Shown: positions 1-8,620 of the stretch, in pieces | Layout of the letters: the number at the start of each line of letters is the position of its first letter | Position numbering within the stretch: the first letter of the stretch is position 1 | Notes under the pieces: generated by a model | What the model was told of the DNA's origin: nothing | Databases searched by the model: none | The model's input: only the letters and a program-made list of their open reading frames with translations | Translations under genes and position numbers: made by a program | Source of the DNA: Gemmatimonadota bacterium | GTDB lineage: Bacteria; Gemmatimonadota; Gemmatimonadetes; Longimicrobiales; Gaopeijiaceae | Direction of reading: 5' to 3' | Length of the DNA: 52,376 nucleotides | NCBI GenBank assembly: GCA_016873995.1 | Contig: VGVR01000023.1 | Span: 1 to 52,376 of the forward strand

Positions 1-411
1 GCCCGCGACCAATGTGTGATCGTAGATGTCGAAGTACTCGGGCCACACGCCCAGGACCTGCGACCGCGCATTCCAGCGCAGGTAGGACACCTGCATCTGG
101 TTGCTCTGCTCCGGCGAGACCTGCAGCAGGCCGCCGGTCTCTTCGCGCAGCGCCACCGCGTCGTCGATCGACATCTCGGCGTCGCCGCGCGAGACCCCGA
201 ACGAGAACTGTTGGCCGGGCCGGATGGTGAGCACGGTCGTGCCCATCCGGTTGATCTCCTCCTGCACGCGACGCTGCGCGCCCTCGCCGAGCGCGACCAT
301 GGTGATGACCGCCGCGATTCCGATGACGATGCCGAGCGTGGTCAGGACGGAGCGCAGGAGGTTCGCCCGCACCGCGCCCATCGCGACCTTCACGATCTCG
401 AAGCTCAGCAT
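1..411 (-). CDS. MacB-type ABC exporter permease, N-terminal part (cut by window edge)
   Basis: The frame is open from an ATG at 411 down to base 1, giving 137 residues with no stop, so the C-terminus lies outside the window. The protein starts MLSFEIVKVAMGAVRANLLR and has one hydrophobic segment at about residues 20-43 (LRSVLTTLGIVIGIAAVITM). A periplasmic stretch of the MacB_PCD type follows (GEGAQRRVQEEINRMGTTVL). This is the usual N-terminus of MacB/LolC-like permeases that work with a separate ATPase. It begins 9 bases after the stop of the adaptor gene upstream, completing an ATPase-adaptor-permease operon. The substrate cannot be told from sequence; macrolide, peptide or lipoprotein-related export are all known for the family. 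Confidence 0.88.
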   Translation of the reverse strand, partial: MLSFEIVKVAMGAVRANLLRSVLTTLGIVIGIAAVITMVALGEGAQRRVQEEINRMGTTVLTIRPGQQFSFGVSRGDAEMSIDDAVALREETGGLLQVSPEQSNQMQVSYLRWNARSQVLGVWPEYFDIYDHTLVAG

Positions 412-420
412 GCGCGTGGC

Positions 421-2115
421 CTACTCGCCGGGAGGCCCACCACCCCGGAATCCGCCACCCCCGCCGAATCCGCCCCCGCCACCCCCGCGGCCGCCACCGG
501 GGATCGGCACGTTGCCGCCGAACGGGTTCTGTCCGCCCATGCGCCCGCGCATCTGCTCGAGGAAGGCCTGCTGCTGAGCCTGCAGCTGAGCCGCGGTCAC
601 GATCACCAGCTGCTCGCCCACCTCGACGCCGCTCATGATCTCGGTGTTGTCCCAGTCACCCAGTCCCATTTGCACGAGGCGCGGCTGTGGTGAGCCATCC
701 GCCCCCATCACGAAGACGGCTGCGGGCCGCGTCTGGCGTGCCGACTGCGAACCACTACCCGCGGCGGGAGCGCCACCTCCCGCGGTCGGAGCACCACCGC
801 CGACTCCACCACCACCGACTCCACCGCCGCGACCCGGACCAGCACCCTGCCCGCGCATGCCCTGCATGAGCGCGCGCATCGAGTCCTGCGAGATCGCCCC
901 GCTCTGGACCTGCGCCATCAGATCCTGCATGCGAGCCTGCATTTCGGGGGGCAGCTGCCCACCGGCGCGGCCACCGCCGTTGCGTCCGCCGCGACCGCCG
1001 GTGCCTCCGCCGCCCCCGCCGCCGAACCCACGCTGGCCGCCTTGGCCAACTTGGCCGCCCTGACCCCCACCCATGCCGCCTTCGCCGCCGCCGGCACGCG
1101 CAGTAAAGGTGCGCCCACCCCCACCGGCCGAAGCGAAGGCCGTCAGGTCGAGCGACTCGACGTCCAGCCCGAGTGCCATCGCCGCCGGGCCGACGTCCTC
1201 GGCCTGAACGATCGCGTTGTTGGGCACGAGCAAGACGTCGCGCGCTTCGTCGATGAACACCTCGACCTCGGCGTTCATGCCTGGCTTGAGCAGGCCGGAG
1301 GAGTTGTCGAGCGACACGATGACGGGGAACATGGTCACGTTCTGCTCGACGACGGCCTGCGGCTCGATCTTCTCGATGACACCGTTGAACGTCTGATTCG
1401 GGAACGCCTCGACGGTGACCGCGGCGGGCAGATTCGCCCGGAGCAGGCCCATGTCGGTCTCGTCGACGAGCGTGCGCACCTGCATCTCGGCCAGATCCGC
1501 CATCAGGAAGAGTGCGGTCCCGCCAGAGACGTTCTGTGACGCCGACTGAATGACGACGCCCTCCTCGACGTTCTTCTGGATGATGGTTCCATCCATCGGC
1601 GCCCGAATCGACACGTCGTTGAGCTGGAGCTGCGCGAGCTCGAAGTTCGTCTCGGCACGCACGAGCTCGGCCTGGGCATTCGTGTGGTCGAGGCGAGCGT
1701 TCTCGTGCTCCTGCTGCGTGATGACGCTGGCCGCGAGCAGCTGGTTAGACCGCTCGAGCTGCGCCGCCGCGATCTCGAGACGCGCGCGCGAGACCTGGAG
1801 GTTGGCTTCGACCTGGTTGTAGTTGTTGCGCACGTCGCGGGGATCGATCTCCGCCAGCAGCGTGCCGCGCGCGACTTGATCGCCGACGTCGGCGTGCAGG
1901 CGCAGGATCTCGCCCGACGCCTTCGACTTCACCTCCACCCTGCGGACCGGCTCGACATTCCCGGTGGCCTCGGCGCGAATCACCATGTCGCCTCGGCGAA
2001 CCGTCGCCGTCAGCCGCGTGGGCGCGCCCTCCACCGCCGCCTCTCCCTCGCCGCACCCCATCAGCAGGACGAGCCCAGCCACGGATGCCGCTGCGCCCGC
2101 CCAGCTTCGGTTCAT
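421..2115 (-). CDS. MacA-like periplasmic adaptor lipoprotein with glycine-rich insert
   Basis: This 564-residue membrane fusion protein should link the inner-membrane ABC transporter to an outer-membrane channel. A lipobox (LMGC, Cys21) predicts a lipoprotein. Residues 35-90 form the first half of the lipoyl domain, 95-165 a coiled-coil hairpin, 166-205 the second lipoyl half and 210-305 the beta-barrel. Normal MacA proteins run about 370-400 residues. The extra length here is a Gly-rich stretch (331-456) interrupted by a helix (389-420, [18 protein letters not shown]), plus a Gly-rich tail (523-564). The membrane-proximal domain (464-510) resumes after the insert. Its ATG overlaps the ATPase stop as ATGA, so translation is coupled. 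It ends in TAG. No outer-membrane channel gene is in the window. Confidence 0.9.
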   Translation of the reverse strand: MNRSWAGAAASVAGLVLLMGCGEGEAAVEGAPTRLTATVRRGDMVIRAEATGNVEPVRRVEVKSKASGEILRLHADVGDQVARGTLLAEIDPRDVRNNYNQVEANLQVSRARLEIAAAQLERSNQLLAASVITQQEHENARLDHTNAQAELVRAETNFELAQLQLNDVSIRAPMDGTIIQKNVEEGVVIQSASQNVSGGTALFLMADLAEMQVRTLVDETDMGLLRANLPAAVTVEAFPNQTFNGVIEKIEPQAVVEQNVTMFPVIVSLDNSSGLLKPGMNAEVEVFIDEARDVLLVPNNAIVQAEDVGPAAMALGLDVESLDLTAFASAGGGGRTFTARAGGGEGGMGGGQGGQVGQGGQRGFGGGGGGGTGGRGGRNGGGRAGGQLPPEMQARMQDLMAQVQSGAISQDSMRALMQGMRGQGAGPGRGGGVGGGGVGGGAPTAGGGAPAAGSGSQSARQTRPAAVFVMGADGSPQPRLVQMGLGDWDNTEIMSGVEVGEQLVIVTAAQLQAQQQAFLEQMRGRMGGQNPFGGNVPIPGGGRGGGGGGFGGGGGFRGGGPPGE

Positions 2116-2819
2116 GCCATGCTCCCCGCCGGCTCGTTCATGAAGTCCCGCTCGATCACGCCGTCCTTCAGGTGCACCTGCCGCTTGGCGTAGCCGGCGA
2201 TGTCGTGCTCGTGCGTCACTAGGACGATGGTTTGGCCGTGTTCGTTAAGCTCGGTGAGCTGCCGCATGATCTCGCCGCTGGTGATCGAGTCTAGGTTGCC
2301 GGTCGGCTCGTCGGCGAGCAGCAGCGCGGGCTCGTTCACCAGCGCGCGCGCGATCGCGACGCGCTGCCGCTGGCCGCCGGACATCTCCGGGGGCTTGTGG
2401 CCGACGCGATCGGCGAGGCCGACGAGGGCGAGCCTCTCTTCCGCCCGGCGGCGGCGCTCCTTGGTCGGCATTCCTGCGTAGATGAGCGGCAGCTCCACGT
2501 TGTGCAGCGCGGTCGCGCGCGGCAGGAGGTTGAAGGTCTGGAAGACGAAGCCGATCTCCCGGTTCCGCACCCGCGCGAGCCGGTCGTCCGAGAGCTCGCT
2601 GACGAGCTGGCCATTCAGCCAGTACTTGCCCGCCGAGGGCTTGTCCAGGCAACCGATCATGTTCATGAGCGTGGACTTGCCACTCCCAGACGGTCCCATG
2701 ACGGCGACGAACTCGCCGCGCCCGATGACCAGGTCGACGCCACGCACGGCGTGCACGGTCTCCGCACCCAGGACGTAGTTCTTCACGAGTCCTTCGGTCC
2801 GAATGATCTCGTCGCTCAC
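2112..2819 (-). CDS. MacB-type ABC transporter ATP-binding protein
   Basis: This 235-residue cytoplasmic ATPase powers the exporter made with the two genes after it. Walker A is GPSGSGKST at 42-50, the Q-loop Gln is at 94, the signature [14 protein letters not shown] starts at 147, Walker B is LLLADEP at 166-172 and the switch His is 203 in VTHEHD. The length and the opening ([20 protein letters not shown]) fit the LolD/MacB family of stand-alone ATPases. The stop overlaps the adaptor start (ATGA). A 74-base gap separates it from the Spy-like gene upstream, so it may start its own transcript or be read through from the sigma-factor operon. Confidence 0.93.
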   Translation of the reverse strand: MSDEIIRTEGLVKNYVLGAETVHAVRGVDLVIGRGEFVAVMGPSGSGKSTLMNMIGCLDKPSAGKYWLNGQLVSELSDDRLARVRNREIGFVFQTFNLLPRATALHNVELPLIYAGMPTKERRRRAEERLALVGLADRVGHKPPEMSGGQRQRVAIARALVNEPALLLADEPTGNLDSITSGEIMRQLTELNEHGQTIVLVTHEHDIAGYAKRQVHLKDGVIERDFMNEPAGSMA

Positions 2820-2893
2820 GGCAAAGCTCTCCCTGGCCTGCGTGTGCGCAGGCTCCTGAACGGGCCTCGGCCCGATGTCTGTGATGTCACTGG

Positions 2894-3331
2894 TTACCGG
2901 CGATCGCCCTGCCTGGCGCGCTCTTCGCGGGGGCGGTCGTACTCCTCCTCGAGGCGCCGGCGGTACTCGGCCCTGCGCTCCTCGGGGAAGACGGCGGCGA
3001 GGGCGTCGCGCGTCTGTTGGATGAGCGCGTCGTAGCTCGCGTCGTAGGCCTGCTGCGCGACGCCGAACTCCTCGTGCAGGACATTCATCCGTTCCCGGTG
3101 CACCACCATGATCGAATCCATGCTCGCGCGCTGCTCAGCCGTAGGATTCATGGTCTCGTACACGTAGGGCCGGTTCCTTCGTCCGGTGGACGGCGCATCG
3201 TCGCTCGACGACTCCACGGTCATCGCATCGGCCGGCCCGCCGCTCGCAGCGTATCCGAGCAGTAATCCCGACCCGAAGACCAACGAGAGCACGAGTGCTG
3301 CCACGAGCTTGGTACGAGAGCCCTGCTCCAT
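2894..3331 (-). CDS. Spy/CpxP-like membrane-anchored periplasmic protein
   Basis: A 145-residue protein with an N-terminal hydrophobic segment at 8-27 ([20 protein letters not shown]). A charged, helical C-terminal half follows (about 63-140) and contains [20 protein letters not shown] and a run rich in Arg and Glu. This resembles the periplasmic heavy-metal-sensor/Spy family, which binds unfolded proteins or metals in the periplasm. It starts 2 bases after the anti-sigma-like gene ends, as third gene of the sigma-factor operon. Such genes often sit in envelope-stress modules. The family match rests on pattern only. It ends in TAA. Confidence 0.6.
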   Translation of the reverse strand: MEQGSRTKLVAALVLSLVFGSGLLLGYAASGGPADAMTVESSSDDAPSTGRRNRPYVYETMNPTAEQRASMDSIMVVHRERMNVLHEEFGVAQQAYDASYDALIQQTRDALAAVFPEERRAEYRRRLEEEYDRPREERARQGDRR

Positions 3332-3333
3332 GG

Positions 3334-3735
3334 TCAGAACGCCTCCACGGCGAAGAGGATCGCCTCGCGCGTGCGCGCCGGCGAGGCCATGACCGGAATC
3401 GTCTCGCCCTCGATCTCACTCACCAGCATCTCCTCGAGGGACATGGGCACGGGGGCGAGCCCACGCCACATGAGGAACCCCGCCACCGCCGCGGCGAGCA
3501 ACGCGGTGGGGACGACAGCGCGTGCCCACGACTGCACGACATCGCCCACGGTCAGACGAGCTGCCATCCGACGGCGCGCGAGCTCGCGGGCCGCCCCGTT
3601 CAGGACCCAACCGCGGAAGCGCAGCCAGTAGTTGGGGTCGTCATTGGCCGGATCCATGTACGAGAGCGCCTGAGCGATCTCGACGTCTCGACCGAGCTCG
3701 TCGGTCTCTGCTGCCTCACGCCATTCACGGTTCAT
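3334..3735 (-). CDS. Putative membrane anti-sigma factor
   Basis: A 133-residue protein coded directly after an ECF sigma factor, its ATG overlapping the sigma stop as ATGA. A soluble N-terminal part of about 70 residues (MNREWREAAETDELGRDVEI) is followed by one membrane segment at about 73-91 (AVVPTALLAAAVAGFLMW) and a short external tail. That is the topology of anti-sigma factors, which hold the sigma factor at the membrane until a signal arrives. The zinc anti-sigma motif (HxxxCxxC) is absent, so it would not be a ZAS protein. The role is inferred from position and topology. Confidence 0.55.
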   Translation of the reverse strand: MNREWREAAETDELGRDVEIAQALSYMDPANDDPNYWLRFRGWVLNGAARELARRRMAARLTVGDVVQSWARAVVPTALLAAAVAGFLMWRGLAPVPMSLEEMLVSEIEGETIPVMASPARTREAILFAVEAF

Positions 3736-4388
3736 GGAGCTGCCCTCATCATCTCCCGCATCCCTGGAACGCCTTCGAGAGCGCTTCTCAGTGCCTTACG
3801 CGCGAAGTGTAAGTGTGATCGTACGGTCCCGCAGGGCAGGTCCAGGCGATCTGCGATCTCTCTGTGCTTCCACCCCTCCAGGTCGTGCAGCAGGACGATC
3901 TGCCTCTGCACTTCCGGGAGGTCCATCAATGCTCTCTTCAACAGCCCTCTCAATTCATTGGTCTCGGCGATTCGCTCCGGCGTCGGCACTCTCGAGCGGG
4001 TGCCCGGCGGCACCTCGTCCGTCGCCCGCAGCGACTCCCTTCGTACCAGGTTCTTCGAGCGATTGCGAACGATGGTCATGAGCCATCCCCCGAACCGCTC
4101 CGGGCTCCGGCACTCCTCGAGGCGGGCGAGCGCCACGAGGAAGGACTCCTGAGCCGCGTCCTGTGCGTCCTCGTGCCGACCGGTCACGGACAGCGCCACC
4201 GCGTACGCGGGGCGTTGATACCGCTCCACTAGCCTACAGAAGGCCAGCTCGTCGCCATTCCTGGCCTTCTGGACCAGCTCGCTGTCCGGCGGCACTTCGA
4301 ACGTGTTCAATGACACCGAAGCGGAAGCCCGTGTTGAGGCGTTTCCCAGTACTACGGCGCGAATCGGCCGTTGGATCCAGACATCCAT
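3732..4388 (-). CDS. ECF-type RNA polymerase sigma factor
   Basis: A 218-residue sigma-70 family protein of the RpoE/ECF group. Region 2 spans about 37-117, with the typical DAQDAAQESFLVALARL (74-90) and GGWLMTIVRN (100-109). Region 4 spans about 150-205, with a helix-turn-helix around REIADRLDLPCGTVRSHLHF. No sigma region 3 or C-terminal extension is present. The ATG at 4388 gives a 35-residue leader before region 2. A GTG at 4316 (residue 25) is an alternative start, and neither has a clear ribosome site. It heads an operon with the anti-sigma-like and Spy-like genes, and may drive its own promoter (see 4405-4433). Confidence 0.9.
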   Translation of the reverse strand: MDVWIQRPIRAVVLGNASTRASASVSLNTFEVPPDSELVQKARNGDELAFCRLVERYQRPAYAVALSVTGRHEDAQDAAQESFLVALARLEECRSPERFGGWLMTIVRNRSKNLVRRESLRATDEVPPGTRSRVPTPERIAETNELRGLLKRALMDLPEVQRQIVLLHDLEGWKHREIADRLDLPCGTVRSHLHFARKALRSALEGVPGMREMMRAAP

Positions 4389-4404
4389 CCCGCGGCCCGC
4401 CCAG

Positions 4405-4433
4405 CAGATGCTGGCCGCGCTCGACTCGTTACA
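4405..4433 (-). promoter_or_regulatory. Candidate autoregulated ECF promoter
   Basis: On the minus strand TGTAAC (4433-4428) lies 17 bases from CATCTG (4410-4405). ECF promoters often have an AAC-containing -35 box and a -10 box of the CGTC or TCT type at this spacing, and ECF operons commonly control themselves. Transcription would begin near 4398, very close to the ATG at 4388. The match is by eye. Confidence 0.35.
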
Positions 4434-4448
4434 AGATGGGGCCGGTCG

Positions 4449-4775
4449 TCAGGTACGGCGAGCGCCGTCGGCATCTTCGAAGAAGGGTCGCCTGCCGCCC
4501 GGGGGTACGGCCTCGGTCGCCCGGGAAAGCGCCGATTCCAGGACCTCCTGCGTGAGGTCCGACAGGGCACGGCCGGGCGCCAACGATTGCAGGGCGGGAG
4601 CTTCGGCGCCCTCGGCACGAAACCCCAGTAGGAGTAGAGGAGCGGCCGCCCCCCCCACCCGCCCGGCGCGCCCCAGAACGCGTACCCACCACACCCCGCC
4701 GCGACCGGATACGCTGATCTCCCCGTCGGTTGGCGCCCGGTCGCCGGGCACTCCAACCTGGACGGTCGACGTCAC
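4449..4775 (-). CDS. Small protein of unknown function
   Basis: A 108-residue frame on the minus strand with a GTG start at 4775 and a GGAG just upstream (short spacing). It fills what would otherwise be a 550-base gap. Third codon positions are strongly G/C, as in confirmed genes here. The protein has a strand-like segment (GGVWWVRVLGRAG), a LLLLGF core and a helix (LSDLTQEVLESALSRA). I recognise no family. It ends 60 bases before the sigma factor start. A longer overlapping frame in another phase has much poorer composition and is taken as a shadow. Confidence 0.45.
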   Translation of the reverse strand: MTSTVQVGVPGDRAPTDGEISVSGRGGVWWVRVLGRAGRVGGAAAPLLLLGFRAEGAEAPALQSLAPGRALSDLTQEVLESALSRATEAVPPGGRRPFFEDADGARRT

Positions 4776-4941
4776 TGCTCCGTGCGCCGCGCCTGGAGGT
4801 CCCGCCCCAGCGGGTTCGACCCCCTTCAGGTCGCGGATTTACGGCTCGATCGGCTCCATTGGACGCCCAACATGCGCCCATTGCAGCCCCCGGGCAAAGA
4901 GACGTAATTACCAGCCGGCCGTCGACCCCCGCCAGCCACCC

Positions 4942-5410
4942 ATGGCACAACAGCAACCCAAAGCGCAGGCGAAGCGGGAGTACGCTCAGCTGCTCAGGCT
5001 GTACGAACAGCTCCTCGGCCAGTTCGCGCGCGCGCGAGTCGCTACTGGCTCCCGGAACGGGCGGGCTGGTGAAGGAAATCAAACTGAGAACCGGCTCCGC
5101 CCCCGACCTCACGGACATCAAGACCTCCGTCGAACATGCGATCCGCGCGCTCAAGCTGTCCGAGTCGCAGGTCCGCAGCGCGATGGGCCAGGAGATGGAT
5201 GCTTCGTTCCACGTCGAGGGGATCTCCAACATGCCGGCGTACCTGCAGCGCTTCCTCGCGGAGCGTGCTCAGGAGCCCGGCTTCACCTACCAGGTCGAGC
5301 AGGACCCGGTCAGGGGATGGATCGTCTCGTGGAAGGAGTTCACCCACCGCGGGACGGTGCGCGGATACGGTCAGTTCTGCGAGCGGCCGTACGCCTGGAT
5401 TGAGGACTGA
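4942..5410 (+). pseudogene. Helical protein of unknown function, split by a frameshift in a CG repeat
   Basis: Two frames join into one sensible protein of about 156 residues. The first runs from ATG 4942 (MAQQQPKAQAKREYAQLLRL) to about 5036. The second continues with ESLLAPGTGGLVKEIKLRTG and ends RPYAWIED at TGA 5408-5410. The switch lies at a (CG)6 tract, 5025-5036. One more CG unit would restore the frame and give FARARESLL. The N-terminus looks like a coiled coil; the C-terminus is a compact mixed domain with several Trp and Tyr. I recognise no family. The 3' end overlaps the convergent HNH gene by 40 bases. Confidence 0.6.
5025..5036. repeat. (CG)6 dinucleotide tract at a frameshift
   Basis: Six CG units inside the coding region of the gene at 4942-5410. 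The reading frame changes here by an amount equal to loss of one 2-base unit. Confidence 0.85.
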
Positions 5411-5973
5411 GCCGCCTTTCCCCGTCGCCCGGACACGGCATCCAACGTGTCCTGCCCGTAGAACATCCTGATGTACTTCGCCTGCGCATCCGTCACGCGG
5501 CGCACCACCCACACGAGGTGCACGTAGTTCGGCTCGGCAGGCTCCTGCAGCAACGTGAACCCGGCCTCGCTGGGTAGGCGCCCCCCTTTCAGGTTGTTAC
5601 AGGGCGAGCAGCTCGTCACCACGTTGTCCCAAGTGTTCAGCCCCCCTCGCGACAGCGGCCTGACGTGATCGCGTGTCAGGAACTGGCGCCCCCTGAGGTC
5701 GTTCTTGGTACGTCCGCAGTACTGGCAGGTGTAGTCGTCACGCGCGAACAGGAACGTGTTGGTGACTTGCCTGCGGAACCGATAGGGGACGTGCACATAG
5801 CGCACGAGCCGAATCACCGAGGGACTGGGGATGACCCTGTCCTCGGAGCGGAAGACGCGACTGGCGTCGGCCTCCAGCAACTCCGCCTTGCCGTCGAGCA
5901 CCAGCCTCACCGCCCGCCGAGAGGGGACGATGGTGAGCGGCTCGAACGACGCATTCAGTGCGAGACAGCTCAC
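5371..5973 (-). CDS. HNH endonuclease family protein
   Basis: A 200-residue protein with a Cys4-type HNH nuclease fold. Zinc pairs are Cys83/Cys86 (CQYC) and Cys122/Cys125 (CSPC). The nuclease core includes RDHV (His103), WDN (Asn117) and NNLKG. The N-terminus (LALNASFEPLTIVPSRRAVR) is typical of a widespread chromosomal HNH family found outside phages, whose role is unknown. The GTG start at 5973 has GGGAGG about 9 bases upstream. The tail (RRGKAAQSSIQAYGRSQN) overlaps the convergent gene by 40 bases. There is no sign of an intein, intron or mobile context. Confidence 0.88.
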   Translation of the reverse strand: MSCLALNASFEPLTIVPSRRAVRLVLDGKAELLEADASRVFRSEDRVIPSPSVIRLVRYVHVPYRFRRQVTNTFLFARDDYTCQYCGRTKNDLRGRQFLTRDHVRPLSRGGLNTWDNVVTSCSPCNNLKGGRLPSEAGFTLLQEPAEPNYVHLVWVVRRVTDAQAKYIRMFYGQDTLDAVSGRRGKAAQSSIQAYGRSQN

Positions 5974-6055
5974 CGCGGTCGTCCTCCCACGACAGGTTCA
6001 CTCCCGCGAAGTGTATCCAGGAATGCGCTGACTGCAATGGGCGGCGGCGCCCCGC

Positions 6056-8542
6056 TCAGAGCAACGCCACGGGATCGCGGTCCAGCGCCAGCCGCACGTC
6101 GCCGGCGGGAAGCGTGAGCTCCTCGGCGAGCCAGCGCGTCGCATCGCCGATCGCACGCGGAGAGGTGGAGCGCAGGAAGAAGTGCCACCTCCAGCGACCG
6201 TGCAGTCGCTCGATGGGCGAGGGCGCCGGCCCCACCAGGTCGACGGCGCGGGAGTCGCCCGCCATCTCGCCCAGCCGGCGGCGTACCCGGGCGGCCGCGT
6301 CGTCCGCGGTCGCGGCAGCGAGCCGGCGATCCGGACTGCTGACGACGACGTTCACGAGTCGTACCCAGGGCGGATAGCTGGGCCCCTTCCGTTCCTGGAG
6401 CTCGCGCGCGGCGAACGTCTCGTAGTCGTGCGTCACTGCAGCCCGTATGGCGTAGTGGTCCGGGAGCGAGGTTTGGATGATGACCTCCCCGCCGAGGCTC
6501 CCCCGCCCGGCCCTGCCGGCCACCTGACTGAGCAGTTGGAAGGTGCGCTCGCTCGCCCTGAAGTCGGGGAGGTTGAGCCCGACGTCTGCGTTCACGACGC
6601 CTACCAGCGTCACGCGGGGGAAGTCGAGGCCTTTCGCGATCATCTGCGTGCCGAGGAGGACGTCGATCTCACCACGCTCCACCCGCTCCAGAATGCGCTG
6701 ATGCGCCCACTTCCCCGTCGTCGTATCGACGTCCATGCGGGCCACGCGCGCCTCGGGGAACGTCTCCGCGACCACGCGCTCCACCTGCTCCGTCCCCAGC
6801 CCGCGGAATCCGAGATCCGTCGAGCCGCATCGGCCGCAGCGCGCCGGCACGGCTTCTTCATGGCGACAGTGATGGCAGAGCAGGCGACGCGTCACCTTGT
6901 GGAAGGTCAGCGCCACGGAGCAGTTCACGCACTCGCTCACTTCCCCGCACTCACGACACTGCACGAAGGAGGAGTAGCCGCGGCGGTTCTGCAGCAGGAT
7001 GATCTGCTCGCGCCGTCGCAGTCGGGTGGCCATGGCTTCGACGAGGGCGGGCGAGAGCACGCTGTCCGTGGGCGCGGGACGGGGCGCAGGCGCGGTGCCG
7101 TCGCGACGGACGCGCATGTCGAGCACACGCACTTCCGGCAACCTCGCACCACCCACCCGATCGGGAAGGAGCAGCCGACCGAACTTGCCACTCGTCGCGT
7201 TGTGCCAGCTCTCCAGGGACGGCGTCGCGCTCCCGAGCACGCACACTGCGCTGTTCGTCTGTGCTCGGACGACGGCGAGGTCGCGCGCGTGGTAACGAGG
7301 CGCATCAGCCTGCTTGTAACTGCCGTCGTGCTCCTCGTCGACGATGAGCACACCCAGGTTGTCGAGCGGCGCGAAGAGCGCAGAGCGCGCTCCCACGGCA
7401 ACGCGTCGCTCGCCCCGCCGGAGGCTTCGCCAAGCGTCGTAGCGCTCCCCGTCGGAGAGCCGCGAGTGCAGAACGGCGACCCGATCGCCGAAGTGCGAGC
7501 GGAACCGGTGGGCGGTCTGGGGCGTGAGCGCGATCTCCGGCACGAGCACGATGGCGGTGCGGCCGCGCGCGAGCGCCTCTCGAATGAGCTCGATGTAGAC
7601 CAGCGTCTTCCCCGACCCGGTGACGCCCTGGAGCAGGAAGGGCTTCGACTTCCTGTCGAGCGCCCCCAAGAGCGCCTGCAGCGCAGCCGACTGCTGGCTC
7701 GTCGGTACGAGGTCGGGAGGTGGCGCCTTCGGGACCTCAGCGAACAAATCGCGCATCTCTTCCTCGTCGAAGACCTCGACGAGGCCCCGCGACTCCAGGC
7801 CTTTCACGACCGCTCGACTGAAGCCTTCCACGTCGATCAGGTGCGCTAGCTCCGCCGACCCGCCCGACGCCTCGACCAGCTCGTACGCCTCGCGTTGCCT
7901 GCCCGCGCGTCCGAAGGCGGCATCGCGTTCCTCCAGGACCTCGAGCCAGCGCGCGATGCGGACCATCCGCCGTGTCTTCACGCCCGGCTCCTGGGGCGGA
8001 ACTGTCTCGTGCGCTATGACGCCGCGTGCCTCCAGCGAGCGGATCTCGGGCCAGATGGATCCCATGCCCAAGGCATCGCGCAGCTTCGAAACGCGCTGTG
8101 CGGTATCGTCCCCGGCACCGCTGCGGCGCGCCGCCAGCGCGTCGACGACGCGCCGCTCCCTCGGGCGGAGCCCCGCACCGGGGTCTCGCACCAACGACAC
8201 GTAGTCGGTCGAGGCGTCGGTGAGCACGGCCGGAAGCGCGGCGCGCAGCGCGATGCCGAGCGGCGTCGAGTAGTACTCGGACATCCAGCGGCATAATCGC
8301 AGGATGTCCGGGGTGACGCTGGGCTCGTCGTCCAGGACGGACAACACGGACTTGAGGCCCTTGATGGGCTCCTCCGTCCCTGGCCCCACCACCCAGCCGA
8401 TGCGCTCCCCGCGCTGGAAGGGCACTCGCACGCGGGCGCCGGCGCGCGGGCGCTCGCCCTCGCACCGGTACGTGAACGTGCGATGGATCGGGAGCGGTAG
8501 CGCGACGTCGACCCTGTTCGAATCGCTAGAGAAGCTCTGCAC
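6056..8542 (-). CDS. priA: Primosomal replication restart helicase PriA
   Basis: An 828-residue superfamily 2 DNA helicase that reloads the replisome at stalled forks. The N-terminal DNA-binding part (about 1-120) is followed by the helicase core: Walker A GVTGSGKT at 306-313 and DEEH at 402-405. The zinc module has all eight Cys (529, 532, 538, 541, 556, 559, 569, 572) between the two helicase lobes. The helicase C-lobe has LLGTQMIAKGLDFPRVTLVG and a QVAGRAGRG motif. A GTG start at 8542 is used; the first 10 residues look like leader, so an internal start is possible. It follows the M24 peptidase gene after 78 bases containing a hairpin. Confidence 0.96.
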   Translation of the reverse strand: MQSFSSDSNRVDVALPLPIHRTFTYRCEGERPRAGARVRVPFQRGERIGWVVGPGTEEPIKGLKSVLSVLDDEPSVTPDILRLCRWMSEYYSTPLGIALRAALPAVLTDASTDYVSLVRDPGAGLRPRERRVVDALAARRSGAGDDTAQRVSKLRDALGMGSIWPEIRSLEARGVIAHETVPPQEPGVKTRRMVRIARWLEVLEERDAAFGRAGRQREAYELVEASGGSAELAHLIDVEGFSRAVVKGLESRGLVEVFDEEEMRDLFAEVPKAPPPDLVPTSQQSAALQALLGALDRKSKPFLLQGVTGSGKTLVYIELIREALARGRTAIVLVPEIALTPQTAHRFRSHFGDRVAVLHSRLSDGERYDAWRSLRRGERRVAVGARSALFAPLDNLGVLIVDEEHDGSYKQADAPRYHARDLAVVRAQTNSAVCVLGSATPSLESWHNATSGKFGRLLLPDRVGGARLPEVRVLDMRVRRDGTAPAPRPAPTDSVLSPALVEAMATRLRRREQIILLQNRRGYSSFVQCRECGEVSECVNCSVALTFHKVTRRLLCHHCRHEEAVPARCGRCGSTDLGFRGLGTEQVERVVAETFPEARVARMDVDTTTGKWAHQRILERVERGEIDVLLGTQMIAKGLDFPRVTLVGVVNADVGLNLPDFRASERTFQLLSQVAGRAGRGSLGGEVIIQTSLPDHYAIRAAVTHDYETFAARELQERKGPSYPPWVRLVNVVVSSPDRRLAAATADDAAARVRRRLGEMAGDSRAVDLVGPAPSPIERLHGRWRWHFFLRSTSPRAIGDATRWLAEELTLPAGDVRLALDRDPVALL

Positions 8543-8579
8543 AGGCCTGGCGTCCCGCGTTGCGAGCGTTGCGGCCCCA

Positions 8580-8597
8580 GCGGGCGCGCACGCCCGC
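8580..8597 (-). terminator. Hairpin between the M24 peptidase gene and priA
   Basis: A perfect 7-bp stem (GCGGGCG with CGCCCGC) closes a 4-base loop, 24 bases after the peptidase stop. No T-run follows, so it may be a processing or attenuation hairpin instead of an intrinsic terminator. Confidence 0.35.
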
Positions 8598-8620
8598 AGC
8601 TTCCCCCGTGGGGTCGGACC

